A DNA stretch of 64,000 nt from Mixophyes australis (taxonomy: Eukaryota > Chordata > Amphibia > Anura > Limnodynastidae): the NCBI GenBank assembly GCA_036250195.1, contig JAVHZZ010000011.1, positions 53,692,811 through 53,756,810 on the forward strand, in the 5' to 3' direction. Shown piece by piece: positions 32,518 to 43,709 of the stretch. Within the stretch, counting starts at the first letter, position 1, and each line of letters starts with the position of its first letter. A program made the translations under genes and the position numbers. The notes beneath the pieces are model-generated. The model did not search any database. It was not told the origin of the DNA and saw nothing but the letters and a program-made list of their open reading frames with translations.

Positions 32518-33492
32518 CTAGTTTAAAATCTCCTCCAACCTTCTAACCATCCTCTCCCCTAGCACTGCAGCCCCCTCCTCATTCAGGTGCAATCCATCAC
32601 GACAATAAAGATGGCAACTGACCGAGAAATCAGCCCAGTGCTCTAAGAATCCAAAACCCTCCTTCCTACACCAATCTTTTAGCCACGCATTAACCTCCCT
32701 AATCTCCCGCTGCCTCCCTGGACTAGCGCGTGGCACAGGTAGTATTTCCGAAAATACTACCTTGGATGTCCTTGCCTTAAGTTTGCGACCTATGTCCCTG
32801 AAATCATTCTTTAGGACACCCCTTCTTCCTCTAACTCGGTCATTGGTGCCAACATGCACCAAAACCGCTGGGTCATTCCCAGCCCCTCCCAACAATCTGT
32901 CCACCCGATCCGCAATATGCCGAGCCCGAGCACCTGGGAGACAACACACTGTTCGGCATGCACGGTCCCGGTAACAGATTGCCCTATCTACCTTCCTAAT
33001 AATTGAATCCCCTACCACCACAATCTGCCTGGGTCCCTGAGTAACTTTGGTGCCTTCTGTGCTGGAGAGACCATTCCCCTGGTTGCTAGAGGAAGCAGTG
33101 TCATCCAACTCTACCAATTCTGAACTGCCTTCCACAGTATCTTCATCCAATCTGGCAAATCTGCTGGGATTGCCTAGCTCAGAACTGGCCTGCTTCTTCC
33201 TCCCTCTGCTACCCCTAGTAACTGTTACCCAGCTGCCTACCTGTGCATCCTCCTCTGTCTCTGCTCCACCCTGCTCAGCTAACGCATCAACGGTGAGCTG
33301 TAAACTCTGCTCCAGGTTGGCAATGTCTCTCAATGTTGCAATGGTCTGCTTTAGATCAGTTACCTGGGCTTCCAAAGAGACCAATTGCTCACATTTCTCA
33401 CAGAGGTATAAACCTTGGAACACTTGCTCCAAGTGTGCATACATATGACAAGATATGCATTGAGTGAGATCATCAAGCCTGCTACTACTCAT
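32518..33492 (-). CDS. CR1 ORF1: zinc-finger, coiled-coil and SGNH esterase domain
   Basis: The 324-aa frame is open. The N-terminus has CISC (Cys12, Cys15) and CEKC (Cys31, Cys34), a compact zinc-binding motif. Residues 37-75 are heptad-like and may form a coiled coil. From about 155 there is an SGNH/GDSL-type esterase-like domain: VVVGDSIIR with Ser163, VGTND with Asn217, and DGLHLNEEG with Asp299/His302, which gives an apparently complete catalytic set. ORF1 proteins of this kind bind the element's RNA; the esterase is known in CR1-like LINEs, but its role is not settled. The ATG at 33492 is followed directly by the domain, which supports this start. Confidence 0.9.
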   Translation of the reverse strand: MSSSRLDDLTQCISCHMYAHLEQVFQGLYLCEKCEQLVSLEAQVTDLKQTIATLRDIANLEQSLQLTVDALAEQGGAETEEDAQVGSWVTVTRGSRGRKKQASSELGNPSRFARLDEDTVEGSSELVELDDTASSSNQGNGLSSTEGTKVTQGPRQIVVVGDSIIRKVDRAICYRDRACRTVCCLPGARARHIADRVDRLLGGAGNDPAVLVHVGTNDRVRGRRGVLKNDFRDIGRKLKARTSKVVFSEILPVPRASPGRQREIREVNAWLKDWCRKEGFGFLEHWADFSVSCHLYCRDGLHLNEEGAAVLGERMVRRLEEILN

Positions 33493-33589
33493 CTTATTAT
33501 GGCTAACCTAACTTCTTATAGCCTACAGTGAACTTTAGTACTAGCCTTTCCTAGCCACTTACCAGATTAAACCCCTTCCTGGATTCAAC

Positions 33590-33943
33590 TCCTTACTGGA
33601 ACCAACTCCACACTTTAAACAAAAACAGCACTTGAAATAAAAAAAGCAGTGAAATCACAAACTCAATGAAATCGCTTGCTACCTCCTGTTAAATAGAGCT
33701 TGCACTAACCAGCTGTATCAACTATGCAATTAAACCACACCCACTAGTTCTAACAGAGAGGAGGAAAAAAAAAAAAAAAGACACTTAATAAACACACAGA
33801 AAAACGAATCCCGTTCAATAAACACACAGAATAATTCCCCAAACTATATCACTCTCTCAGCACAGCACAGCAATCCTTACTGGAACCAACTCCACACTTT
33901 AAACAAAAACAGCACTTGAAATCAAAAAAGCAGTGAAATCGCC
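33590..33943 (-). repeat. CR1 5' UTR with an internal ~65-bp duplication
   Basis: 'ccttactggaaccaactcca' followed by 'cactttaaacaaaaacagca' and 'cagtgaaatc' is present at 33590-33655 and again at 33875-33940. Between them are 'acccactagttctaacag', an A15 run and 'aataaacacacagaa' twice. This suggests tandem 5' promoter units, with the second as the outermost end. Confidence 0.75.
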
Positions 33944-35218
33944 TGTATATATATATACACTTATTGCAGGAAATATTGGAATACCACACACACCATGGTA
34001 AAGTAATAAACTTTACTTTATTTTAGTGCTGTGAAAATGTAAACATTTAACGCTATGGCAAAAGAAATACCATGTATATCAGATCCATCTGTCCTTTCCC
34101 TGTTCCTATGCCTCCATAAAGCCGAATATACCCCCGTGCGACAAAATATATCTCCATATTGCGTCACATGCCACTAGCAAATTTACTGATTATGGCCGCA
34201 TATGCCACCACATAACTAATATGTCTCATATAACTTCAAATACAGCCAGGTAGCCTATAAGTCCTTATTGTTTCATGAGGTCTCATATAGTATATGAGAC
34301 TTTACTATATTATATAGTCACATATTGGTCAATATTCTTATAGGTGGGCATTTGAAAGTCTCATGCCATTATAATGTCACCCCTATGGCCAGTGTGCTCA
34401 CCTCAGTTAACTGTGCAGATGCAGTTCTCAGGAGACCTCCCAAATCAGAGCCTCACCCTTGGGAGCACCCATGGCAGCATCTGCTCCTCTACTTTAGCCA
34501 ACTATCCCACCTTAAAAAACTAATGGTCTTAGCTTACCCTTTTAATTGAACTGGAAGGCAGAGAAGCCTCTCTGAATTCAGCTCATAGGAGGCATAAGAG
34601 TAAGAAATGAGGAAGATCATCGTGAAACTATAAAATAATCCTTTTGTTACAAAACTAATATGCAGTTACATAAAATCTGTATACAACAGCTTTTAAAACA
34701 ATGGTAACTGTATAAGCCATGCGATATCCCCAAACACGCTTCATCCATATATCTGGACTTTTTCAAGGAAAATTTATGTGCAAAAAGGGCTGTTTTAATT
34801 ACCCATCTAAATCAAGCAATTAATGCATCTGTAACCTCAGGGGTAATGTTAATTGCCATGTAAAATATAAATAAATCAGTATGTTAAATCAGCATATAAA
34901 TTGCCATGTAAAAGAATAAGTAGGTATATTGAATCAGCATATAAATGAACAATACACAATGAATATTACATAATAAATATTACAAATGCTCATACAAATA
35001 GATAAAAAATGTTTCTACCCTACTATACCTAATTAGAATAGTGTCTACACATATTGTACGTATATTGTGCACTATACCTCCATTGGACTTAACTACATGT
35101 GTTAAAAATGCACTCGTGTTAAATAGTTGTAGCTCTAAACAAAGAAATTACACTCATCTAAAATATATCCATATATATATGAATGAAAAAAAATTATGTA
35201 GACAGTAACAATATACCT

Positions 35219-35251
35219 CTGAAGAAACGGCTGAGCGCCGACAAACGCGTC
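35219..35251 (+). ncRNA. Hammerhead-ribozyme-like motif, copy B (degenerate core)
   Basis: CTGAAGA (35219-35225) and GTC (35249-35251) are present. Stem II CGGC/GCCG (35228-35231 with 35237-35240) is perfect. The second core element is CAAA in place of GAAA (35242-35245), which should abolish activity. Copy A has the opposite pattern. Confidence 0.35.
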
Positions 35252-35726
35252 AGTAGATTTACTTACCAGTTACTTTCACTTAATCACTAAAAATCTCAAA
35301 CCTTTTGAATCATTATTATGCACAGATTGAAAGTGATGTGACACACTATGTTGTAAAAAGCTTTTTTTTTAAATTTTGTACATGCTCACACTCCATATTT
35401 TTAACCTTGAATGCTGTCTCTACCTCCATATCCCTTTTCTATAAACTGTTATTTGAATTCTCGCACCTAAACCATATAGTTGCTCAATTCGGAACATTTC
35501 CTCCTCACTCGTGTACCAGTTGGTATATTGGCCAGCCAGCTAGGATGTTGGTGGCTGCTAGCCAGTATATAACTATTTACAACTACTTTCTTATAGAAGA
35601 GTTTGGTCTCAATCTTGTTTTCCTTAATGTAAATACCCAAATCCAAAAATTCAACATGTTCTTTACTGTATTGGGTGGTAAACTTGAAATTCATATCATT
35701 GTTATTAAGATAATATAGGAAATCAA

Positions 35727-36056
35727 GCATAACCCCTCATCTACTCTGCTTGTTCTCCCCTCTCTGCCCTGGTTCCTTTTTCTCCCTTACATCACTGCCT
35801 CCCTTTCGTGCCTGTTTTGTCCACCCTCCCTTAGGATGTAAACTCGCATGAGCAGGGCCTCTCTCCCCTCCTGTCTCCATACCTACTCTTCTGCTCATTT
35901 TTACTCCATATGTCTGCCCGGAGTTTCTGAAGCATTGGTACTTTGTGTTTATTGTTCTGTAATGTTTCACCCTGTATGTTCTACTGTTTATACTATGTAA
36001 GGCGCTGCGGAAACCTTGTGGAGCCTAACAAATAAATGATAATAATAAATGATAAT
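35727..36056 (+). mobile_element. L2-type 3' tail insertion in the Penelope copy B
   Basis: This is the counterpart of 24213-24542 at the same site within the Penelope frame, with few differences (for example 'gtggagcctaac' for 'gtggcgcctaac'). Confidence 0.8.
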
Positions 36057-36672
36057 AACTACGTCTGATGCCCCCTCCATATGAATAGGACATCATCGAT
36101 GTACCTCCTCCAGATCCCCAGGTTCACGCCGAACTCGCAACCATTCTAGACGAAGTCTTCCTCCCATCTGCTCATAAATAGTTTTGTGTAGTCCGGTGCG
36201 AACCTAGTTCCCATATCTGTCCCCTGCTTCTGTAAATAATACCGGCCCTCAAACCATGCATAATTATGTTCCAGAATGAATCTAATTCCTTGAAGTATAA
36301 AATCAATTTGCTCCGACTTCAACATCCCATCTCTAATAAGAAAATACTCTACACTCGCAATTCCCATCTCGTGATTAATGACTGTATACAATGAAGTGAC
36401 ATCACTTGAAGCGAGCCACATATCTGATGTCCATGTTATGTCTTTAAGTGACTGTAACGCATATGTAGTATCTCTCAAATAAGAAGGGTTTTTTTTGGAG
36501 ATAGTCCTGGAGATAATGATCTAGATATCTGGAAATATTGGATGTCAAAGATCTTATACCTGATATAATCGGTTTTCCAGGGGGATGGAGGGGGTCTTTA
36601 TGCATTTTCGGGAGATAGTAAAATACTGGGATGACTGGGCTAACAGGTCTAATGTAATCTCATTCTTTCTTA

Positions 36673-37093
36673 AGCTGGGTACACACTACAGAAATTTCTA
36701 CCAACTTTTTATGCCGAGCGATTTTACATGCGATCGATGGTCCGATCGCTCGGTCCATGGACTGCATACACACTAGCCTTGTTTAGAACGATAAAGGGAA
36801 GAGCGGACGTCCCTTTAGCAACTTTTTACAGCCATGTTGTCGTGAGCAATGACTGTAATTTCGTACTCACTGTTGTGGATCGGTCGGAAGTTTATACACA
36901 CTACACAGCGGAAACGAGATTGGAACGAAAATATTAAACGGTACGACCAATCAAATGAGGCGACAATCGTCCATTTGGGCAGACTTTCGACCATCGTGTC
37001 ACTGTACACACTGACCTGATTTTTGAACGAGCGGTCATATGTCAGCTGATTCAGCCGATTATTGGTCGAAAACAGTGTAGTGTGTACCCAGCT
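36673..37093. mobile_element. Harbinger-type MITE in unit B, 421 bp
   Basis: It has the same inverted ends (AGCTGGGTACACACTACA), the same TTA duplication (36670-36672, 37094-37096) and the same insertion point as 25159-25579. It was therefore present before the unit was duplicated. Confidence 0.92.
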
Positions 37094-38327
37094 TTACTAA
37101 GAATGCCTTGTTTGTAACCATGATCAAGTAAATTAGTTAAATCCTCCAGAAAACTAGCTATGCTGTCTCTATCTAATGGGAGATATGTATCATGATCCTT
37201 CAAAATCCTAAAGACTTCTGCTTTGTAGTCTGATTTGTTTAATATGACCAACCCTCTGCCTTTGTCAGACGGTTTGATTATGATTGTTTTATTTCCCTTC
37301 AAATTAGACAATGCCTCTCTCTCTTTCCTAGTAAGATTAGGTGGTCTTTGGGCATCATGGGTTTTAATTCTGTCCAAATATTCTGACACCAGTTTTTCGA
37401 ATGTGTACACAAAATTGCCCTTCACATGCTATGGAAAAAATATGGATAATGGTTTTAAATCTGTATGTTGATATGGATCAGAGTGAAAATTCTTGTATGT
37501 CTGAATCTGGGGCTGTGAAAAATATTTTTTAATGCAAATTTTCCTAGCAAACTTTGGAATATCTAAATAAGGCTCAAATTTATTGAGTTTACAAGTGGGT
37601 GCAAATTTCAAACCTTTGAGTAAAGTAGTTTCAGCAAATGTAAGTGAGTGCCTAGTCATTGTATCGGACTGACTTTGTGTTTTTTTGTTAGTGTTGTGAA
37701 AAAAAAATCCCCTTGTCTATCTACGTCTTCCTCATCTGCTAAGTCTAATTTTCTTTTGTTTGTTTGTGTTGGTGTCAACAGTACATATTTGGTCTTCTGT
37801 GGAGTGTGTTGGTTCACTCCTAAAAAATGAACCGTGTTCTGCAATGATATATCTTAAGTGGGAGATGTAATAATGATTGCAGAACTCTGTTTCATTGAAG
37901 CTGTGTCCATATGAGTAGTTTCCGATGTTAATTCTGGCATAACTAAGTTTTCATCCTAAATCATCTTGGTTCTGTAAGCCCAATATGGTTAGGTTCATGT
38001 CCAACCATCCCTTTTTAAACGGTTGTTTGGATAATGTCTCATATCTAGTATCAGAAAAGGATGTATCATACAAAAAAGGACACATCTAAATCTGGTTCTG
38101 GCCTATGGGTTTTATTATTAGACTTATATTTACCTGACATAGGGATCTGACTATATAGTGTAGTCATATATTGTTGATATGCATAACCTAACTGCTTGTA
38201 TATTGGACTGCTAGTGTGGTCCTTCCCATGTCTGACAATGCCAAAAGCATACTTAAAATTGGGTTTAGAGTGGCCAATATTTTTATAGCCCTTCCTGATG
38301 CCGTATTTGTCCCTTATGATAATAATA

Positions 38328-39470
38328 CCGGCCCTATGGCTTGAGGACCGGTATTATTTACAGCAGCAGGGGACAGCCATGGGAACTGAGTTTGCACCAA
38401 GCTACCCAAACTTGGCAGTAAGCCCTCGCTCGGTATATTCCATATTGTATGTGGTACCAGCTGCATGGCAATATAAATGCCCATATATGTATACAAAACA
38501 AAAAGAAAGTTGTCAGCGCTTATCCTTTAAACTGCATATCTGTGTGTGTCTAGCAAAACGAAAACATGAGGTATTAGTTCATATTTTGATCAAAAGACTT
38601 AAGCCTGCATCCCAACATCAAGGGTACCTCATTATATGCAGGTCCTACACTGACCTATATGCTTTAAACACTATTAAAATGCAGTTAAAATCAGATGCAC
38701 TCACCTCCCAGGTATAGGGGTTTACATCTAGCAAACGCTGGCTTGTGAGCCACACCCAAATGTGCCTTAAATAGGCTTGATGGACAGCTGCTATGACAAA
38801 AAAGGCAATATTTTGAAACAAAACCAGAGAAAAATAAGACCGCGCTCGGTATATCCCACATTATATATGGTACCAGCTGCTTGACAGTAAGCCCGTGCTT
38901 GGTATAGCCCATATTGTATGTGGCACCAGCTGCGTGGCAATATAAATGCCCATATATGTATACAAAACAAAAAGAAAGTTGTAAGCGCTTATCCTTTAAA
39001 CTGCATATCTGTGTCTGTCTAGCAAAATGAAAACATGAGGTATTAGTTCATATTTTGATCAAAAGAATTAAGCCTGCATCCCAATGTCAAGGTGGGAGAA
39101 GGACTTCACCTGGAATGGTTGCGAGTTCGGCACGAACCTGGTGATCTGGAGGAGGTACATCGATGATGTCCTATTCATATGGAGGGAGCATCAGACGTCG
39201 TTGCTTGATTTCCTATATTATCTTGATAACAATGATAGAAATCTCAAGTTTACAACCCAATACAGTAAAAAACATGTGGAAATTTTGGATTTGGATATTT
39301 ACATTAAGGACAACAAGATTGAGACCAAAATCTTCTGTAAGAAAGTAGATGTAAATAGTTATATACTGGCTAGCAGTCACCACCATCCTAGCTGGCTGGT
39401 CAATATGAACAATTCACATGAGTGAGGAGGAATTGTTCCGAATTGAGCAACTATATGGTTCAGGTGCAAG
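38328..39470 (+). pseudogene. Penelope-like element, plus-strand copy in unit B, split
   Basis: Its layout is that of 26816-28420: LWLEDRYYLQQQGTAMGTEF at 38330-38415, the tandem array, then RWEKDFTWNGCEFGTNLVIW and RYIDDVLFIW from about 39090, with one substitution (FCKK for FRKK). The array holds one unit fewer than in copy A. Confidence 0.85.
38416..39088. repeat. 469-bp tandem repeat in unit B, about 1.4 copies
   Basis: The start points 'cagtaagccc' lie at about 38416 and 38886. The units match those at 26904-28043. Confidence 0.9.
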
Positions 39471-39635
39471 AATTGAATCAACAGTTTATAGAAAAGAGAT
39501 ATGGAGTTAGAGACAGCGTTCAATAAGGTTAAAAATATAGATAGGGAAAAAAACAACTTTATTTCCTATACATAAAAACAAGCATACTGCAGTATCATAT
39601 TGAAAAGAAGAATATACATTTTCAAGTGTAAACTC

Positions 39636-39841
39636 AGAAGAGTAGCACAGTGGCTAAGTGGTTAGCACTTCTGCTCACAGCAGTGGGGTCATGAGTTCAA
39701 TTCCCGACCATGGCCTTATCTGTGTGGAGTTTGTATGTTCAAACCATGTTTGCGTTGGTTTCCTCCATGTGCTCCAGTTACCTCCCACACACCAAAAACA
39801 TACTGGTAGGTTAATTAGCTGCTATCAAAATTGACCCTAGT

Positions 39842-39881
<40 letters not shown>

Positions 39882-39990
39882 GGGAATTTAGACTGTAAGC
39901 TCCAATGGGGCAGGGATTGATGTGAATGAGTTCTCTGTACAGCACTGCAGAATCAGTGGCGCTATATAAATGAATGGTGATGATGAAGGG
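39636..39990 (+). mobile_element. tRNA-derived SINE with L2-type tail, unit B
   Basis: This is the counterpart of the SINE at 28591, with the same A and B boxes and a longer internal (GT)n run (about 16 repeats against 8). Confidence 0.85.
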
Positions 39991-40363
39991 TAGGGAGAGA
40001 ATGAACTTCTTGTGGTTGTTAACAGTGTTGTTGGAAAATGCTTTGTTTTTTTTTACCTCTCGGGCTGCTCAGATTTTGGTTTCCACAATGCACTGCTGTA
40101 AACCATGTCAGTCCTATGTGTTTTGTGATTGGCTTATCAATTCATTGGGCTATAGTTGTATATTTATTCCATTTCCATTTGTCATAAGTGGGAAGTTCCA
40201 GTGATACAACCTTTAATAGTCTAATAATTTAGTGTCTATAATAGAGCTGAGATGATATCTCAGCTCTATGCAATATCACAAACGCAATTTGCTCATGTAT
40301 TATGTTACGCAAAATATTACACAAAAAAAGAAACCACACTTAACATGCATGGTTTGACATAAA

Positions 40364-40365
<2 letters not shown>

Positions 40366-40410
<45 letters not shown>
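40366..40410. repeat. TA microsatellite in unit B
   Basis: About 22 TA repeats directly before the CR1 remnant. Confidence 0.9.
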
Positions 40411-40414
<4 letters not shown>

Positions 40415-40466
40415 ACATAGTAACATAGTTGATGAGGTTGAAAAAAGACACCAGTCCATCAAGTTT
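40411..40466 (-). mobile_element. CR1 3'-end remnant in unit B
   Basis: 'agtaacatagtaacatag' and 'gttgatgaggttgaaaaa' then 'gacaccagtccatcaagt' are the last ~55 bp of the CR1 at 29339, in the same orientation and at the same place in the unit. The rest of the element is missing. Confidence 0.88.
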
Positions 40467-40508
40467 AATAGTCTAATAATTTAGTGTCTATAATAGAGCT
40501 GAGATGAT

Positions 40509-41174
40509 AAAGATCAGTGCATTCTTCTGTGTTATGTGTACAGGCTGAGCATTGGAACATTTAACATACCTGCCAACTATCCTGATTTTGGTGGGTCAGC
40601 CCCGATTAGTTGGCCTCAAAAGAGACAGGGCCTAAAAGCTGACTTTTAATGGGTGAATCAGGGATAGGCTTATCTTACCAAGATTTTACATGTATACATT
40701 TTCGGAGTCATGATTTAAAGCTAAATTGTGCCTGCAAACATGCAAAATGTCACGGCCAATTGCAGAAAATTCTATGAATTTATTTTGAAAATTCACACAT
40801 TTCTGTATCTGAGGCAGGTGAAAAAGCTCAGGCAATAGTCATTTGAGTTGTTGTAACATCACTAGCTCTGCACTGTGTATGAGTCCACCAATAAACACCA
40901 TGCATTTCTGCAAAGTGAGTCACTGGACTGGCTGCGACTTTGTGTCTGCTCTGTTAGAAAAGCACCTCGTTAAGATGGCAACCTAATTTGGAGTAATGAA
41001 AGAGGGTATTATGGAATTCAGTAGTTAAAGTTGTTATCTATTGACCATTGGCATTTATCCTTTTGGCCATAATAATAGAGCTCCAAAGAGTTCAATTAGA
41101 CATCCATGGATAGCCTCTAAAATACTTGATTCAGCACCACGACTCTCGGTGGCAGGTATTGAGGGAGTCCTAGG
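40509..41174. other. Non-repeat-unit sequence between copies B and C, with a decayed MITE end
   Basis: This differs from unit sequence. 'aacatacctgccaactatcc' near 40562 resembles the end of the hAT-type MITE at 41175 and may be a decayed relative. I see no gene. Confidence 0.5.
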
Positions 41175-41464
41175 CATACTTGCCAACTCTCCCGCATTGT
41201 CCGGGAGACTCCCGCATTTTGCGAGAGTCTCCCGGACGAGTGTGGCAATCTCCCTGATAGGAAGGGGGACAAATTTAGTTTAAACGCCGCGATTCACCCG
41301 GAATCGCGACGTTTAGCCCCGCCCCCACTGTAAAATGACGCGATTTGCGTCATTCCGTCACGGGGGCGGGGCCAAAATGACGCGATTTCGCAGCCCCGCC
41401 CCCTGCACGCCCACGTCCCAGCCGGCATCTCCCGGAAGAAAAAATAAAAATGTTGGCAAGTATG
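41175..41464. mobile_element. hAT-type MITE, 290 bp, perfect 8-bp target duplication
   Basis: The ends CATACTTGCCAAC and GTTGGCAAGTATG are perfect inverse repeats. The flanks GTCCTAGG (41167-41174 and 41465-41472) are identical, giving the 8-bp duplication typical of hAT elements. The interior is GC-rich with 'ctcccggaa'-type inverted blocks and has no coding capacity. Confidence 0.93.
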
Positions 41465-41472
41465 GTCCTAGG

Positions 41473-41890
41473 TGAGGGGACCCCATTAGATATACATAAG
41501 TAGAAGGTTACTTTAAGAATGAGTTGTCCAATAGCGTACAATGCCTAAGTATAAACACCCCAGTTTTTTCATGAATTCAGCTCGGTAATATAATATGCAT
41601 TTGATATATTAATGTAAAATAGGGGCTTTACTTGCTCTTTAACCATTTGGAAAATGTAATAACAATTAGAAAACATGTACAGTATGTATCAAAGATGGCT
41701 TGCAACCTAGTTAAAGTTTCATGATAGTTACCAATGCATTTTGCACTAAGTTTTCTCAAAGTAATCCAGTAAAATTATATAGCACATCATCATTCACAAG
41801 GATAATGTTGTATCGCATTTTGTTCATTCCCCATTTTGATTAACACCTCACTATTAAATGTTGTCATATCAGATTATTGAGACTATGTTA
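41473..41890. other. Unassigned sequence before copy C
   Basis: I see nothing recognisable. Confidence 0.4.
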
Positions 41891-41989
41891 ATGCAATATC
41901 ACAAACGCAATTTGCTCATGTATTATGTTACGCAAAATATTACACAAAAAAGAAACCACACTTAACATGCATGGTTTGACATAAATAAT

Positions 41990-42058
<69 letters not shown>

Positions 42059-42679
42059 TTATTGCAGGAAATATTGGAATAGCACACACACCATGGTAAA
42101 GTAATAAACTTTACTTTATTTTAGCGCTGTGAAAATGTAAACATTTAACGCTATGGCAAAAGAAATACCATGTATATCAGATCCATCTGTCCTTTCCCTG
42201 TTCCTATGCCTCCATAAAGCCGAATATACCCCCGTGCGACAAAATATATCTCCATATTGCGTCACATGCCACTAGCAAATTTACTGATTATGGCCGCATA
42301 TGCCACCACATAACTAATATGTCTCATATAACTTCAAATACAGCCAGGTAGCCTATAAGTCCTTATTGTTTCATGAGGTCTCATATAGTATATGAGACTT
42401 TACTATATTATATAGTCACATATTGGTCAATATTCTTATAGGTGGGCATTTGAAAGTCTCATGCCATTATAATGTCACCCCTATGGCCAGTGTGCTCACC
42501 TCAGTTAACTGTGCAGATGCAGTTCTCAGGAGACCTCCCAAATCAGAGCCTCACCCTTGGGAGCACCCGTGGCAGCATCTGCTCCTCTACTTTAGCCATC
42601 TATCCCACCTTAAAAAACTAATGGTCTTAGCTTACCCTTTTAATTGAACTGGAAGGCAGAGAAGCCTCTCTGAATTCAG
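41891..42679. repeat. Large duplicated unit, partial copy C (CR1-empty)
   Basis: It matches the right end of copy A (29198-29338 joined to 33944-34581). It begins 'atgcaatatcacaaacgc', runs through an uninterrupted TA array (41990-42055) and 'cacttattgcaggaaatatt', and ends 'tctctgaattcag'. CR1 is absent at the TA array. Confidence 0.9.
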
Positions 42680-43709
42680 CACCGGGGTCCCTTGGTAATG
42701 TGCATGCGTGACATTAGCCGCAGTAGCTACTGGGGACAAATACTAACGGCAGGACATTTTGTATCATTGCTGTATGCGGTTATTCTCACTGCCGCCCACT
42801 CGCTACTAATGATAAATAGACTCCATGGTCCCAAACTAGTACTGTGAGACTTCACAGCTTTGTATGTTTTCAAATTTACATAACTGATTTGGTAACTAGA
42901 GTTAAAATGTATCACAGTCTGCTAAATAACTCTGAGTTTAAGTGTATTATTAAACTCTGTTACATCTGTAAAACCTTCTCATGTGTGTAATTGGCCATTC
43001 CTCAGACAAGCTCTGACTCTGCTCTTTGTGATTTCTCATCTAGTCTTCTTTAGCTATAACATGTACTTAACATGGTTCAGCCTTGTTTTCCACAGGGAGG
43101 TTAAGTTATAGTTAGGTCAATGTGATAGAAGCCCCAGCTATGTCTTAGTAATGTCTCTCTGTAAGGCGCTTGAAGACTAAATGGCACAGCTGCTGAAAGT
43201 GAATGCACAAGTGGGCAACTTTCATTCTATTTCAAAACCATCTTACTGTTCAAGTGTATGATCTGGCTGTATGGATGAATGATCATTATATAAATATCAA
43301 TCCAATTGCTAAGGTCTAAAACAACCTAACAGACTTTACTTGATTTTTTTGTATTTTAGTGGTGTAATAACAGAGTTTATTGTGATTCTATAAAGATGTA
43401 ACAAATAATCGTGCATTATAGTATCATATATGTAATAGTGGCCATTAGCTTAGCTATAGTGATTAATAAAATCTTACTTTTTACCTACCTTTTACATGCA
43501 AAAATGTTGGAGAGTGCATGAAAGAATGATAATATATGTCAGTAACCAGTGGGTAATATCCTATTAGGCTGGACATTAGGTGATGCTATATAGAAATCAT
43601 ACTAGATAACTTCTGCACATCTGGCAGCACCCATAGACTGAAAAATGTGCTTAGTTGACTGGAAACCATTTGCATTATCATACTGTTTGCTGCTTGCTCA
43701 TAAGGTCAG
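42680..43709. other. Unassigned sequence right of the duplicated units
   Basis: No exon or known repeat is recognised. The last five bases, GTCAG, are the target duplication of the next element. Confidence 0.45.

Larger units (their letters stand above)
29339..33943 (-). mobile_element. Full-length or near full-length CR1 LINE
   Basis: On the minus strand the element runs from about 33943 (5') to 29339 (3'). It has a 5' UTR, ORF1 (33492-32518), a ~170-bp spacer and ORF2 (32344-29555). A ~215-bp 3' UTR ends with the CR1 signature 'gttgaacttgatggactggt' and a short tail of 8-bp repeats (ACTATGTT type). It lies within a TA microsatellite in copy A. The matching place in copy C is empty. Both ORFs are open, so this copy is young. 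Confidence 0.9.
22169..34581. repeat. Large duplicated unit, copy A (Penelope-based, with CR1 insert)
   Basis: The unit starts 'ctcataggaggcataagagt' at 22169 and ends 'ctctgaattcag' at 34581. Except for the 4.6-kb CR1 at 29339-33943, it matches copy B and, for its right end, copy C at 41891-42679, with only scattered substitutions. Copy A has about 900 bp (22865-23765) and one 469-bp tandem unit that copy B lacks. Confidence 0.9.
35279..38327 (-). pseudogene. Penelope-like element, minus-strand copy in unit B
   Basis: It has the same layout and motifs as 22865-26815 and nearly the same sequence. Examples are KTIIIKPSDKGRGLVILNK in the 37425-37051 frame (124 aa), LQKQGTDMGTRFAPDYTKLF at 36478-36146, and LDFLYYLNNNDMNFKF at 35730-35467. 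Here a longer open frame upstream, VYTFEKLVSEYLDRIKTH, is kept where copy A has lost it. The C-terminal tail is removed by the ~900-bp deletion. The same MITE and L2 tail insertions are present. Confidence 0.85.
34582..40508. repeat. Large duplicated unit, copy B
   Basis: It starts 'ctcataggaggcataagagt' at 34582, directly after the end of copy A. It matches A with rare substitutions but lacks A's 22865-23765 segment (junction near 35279) and one 469-bp tandem unit. Its right end differs: after (TA)n there are only ~55 bp of CR1 3' end, followed by a 44-bp copy of its own sequence from about 40211, then unrelated DNA at 40509. Confidence 0.9.
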
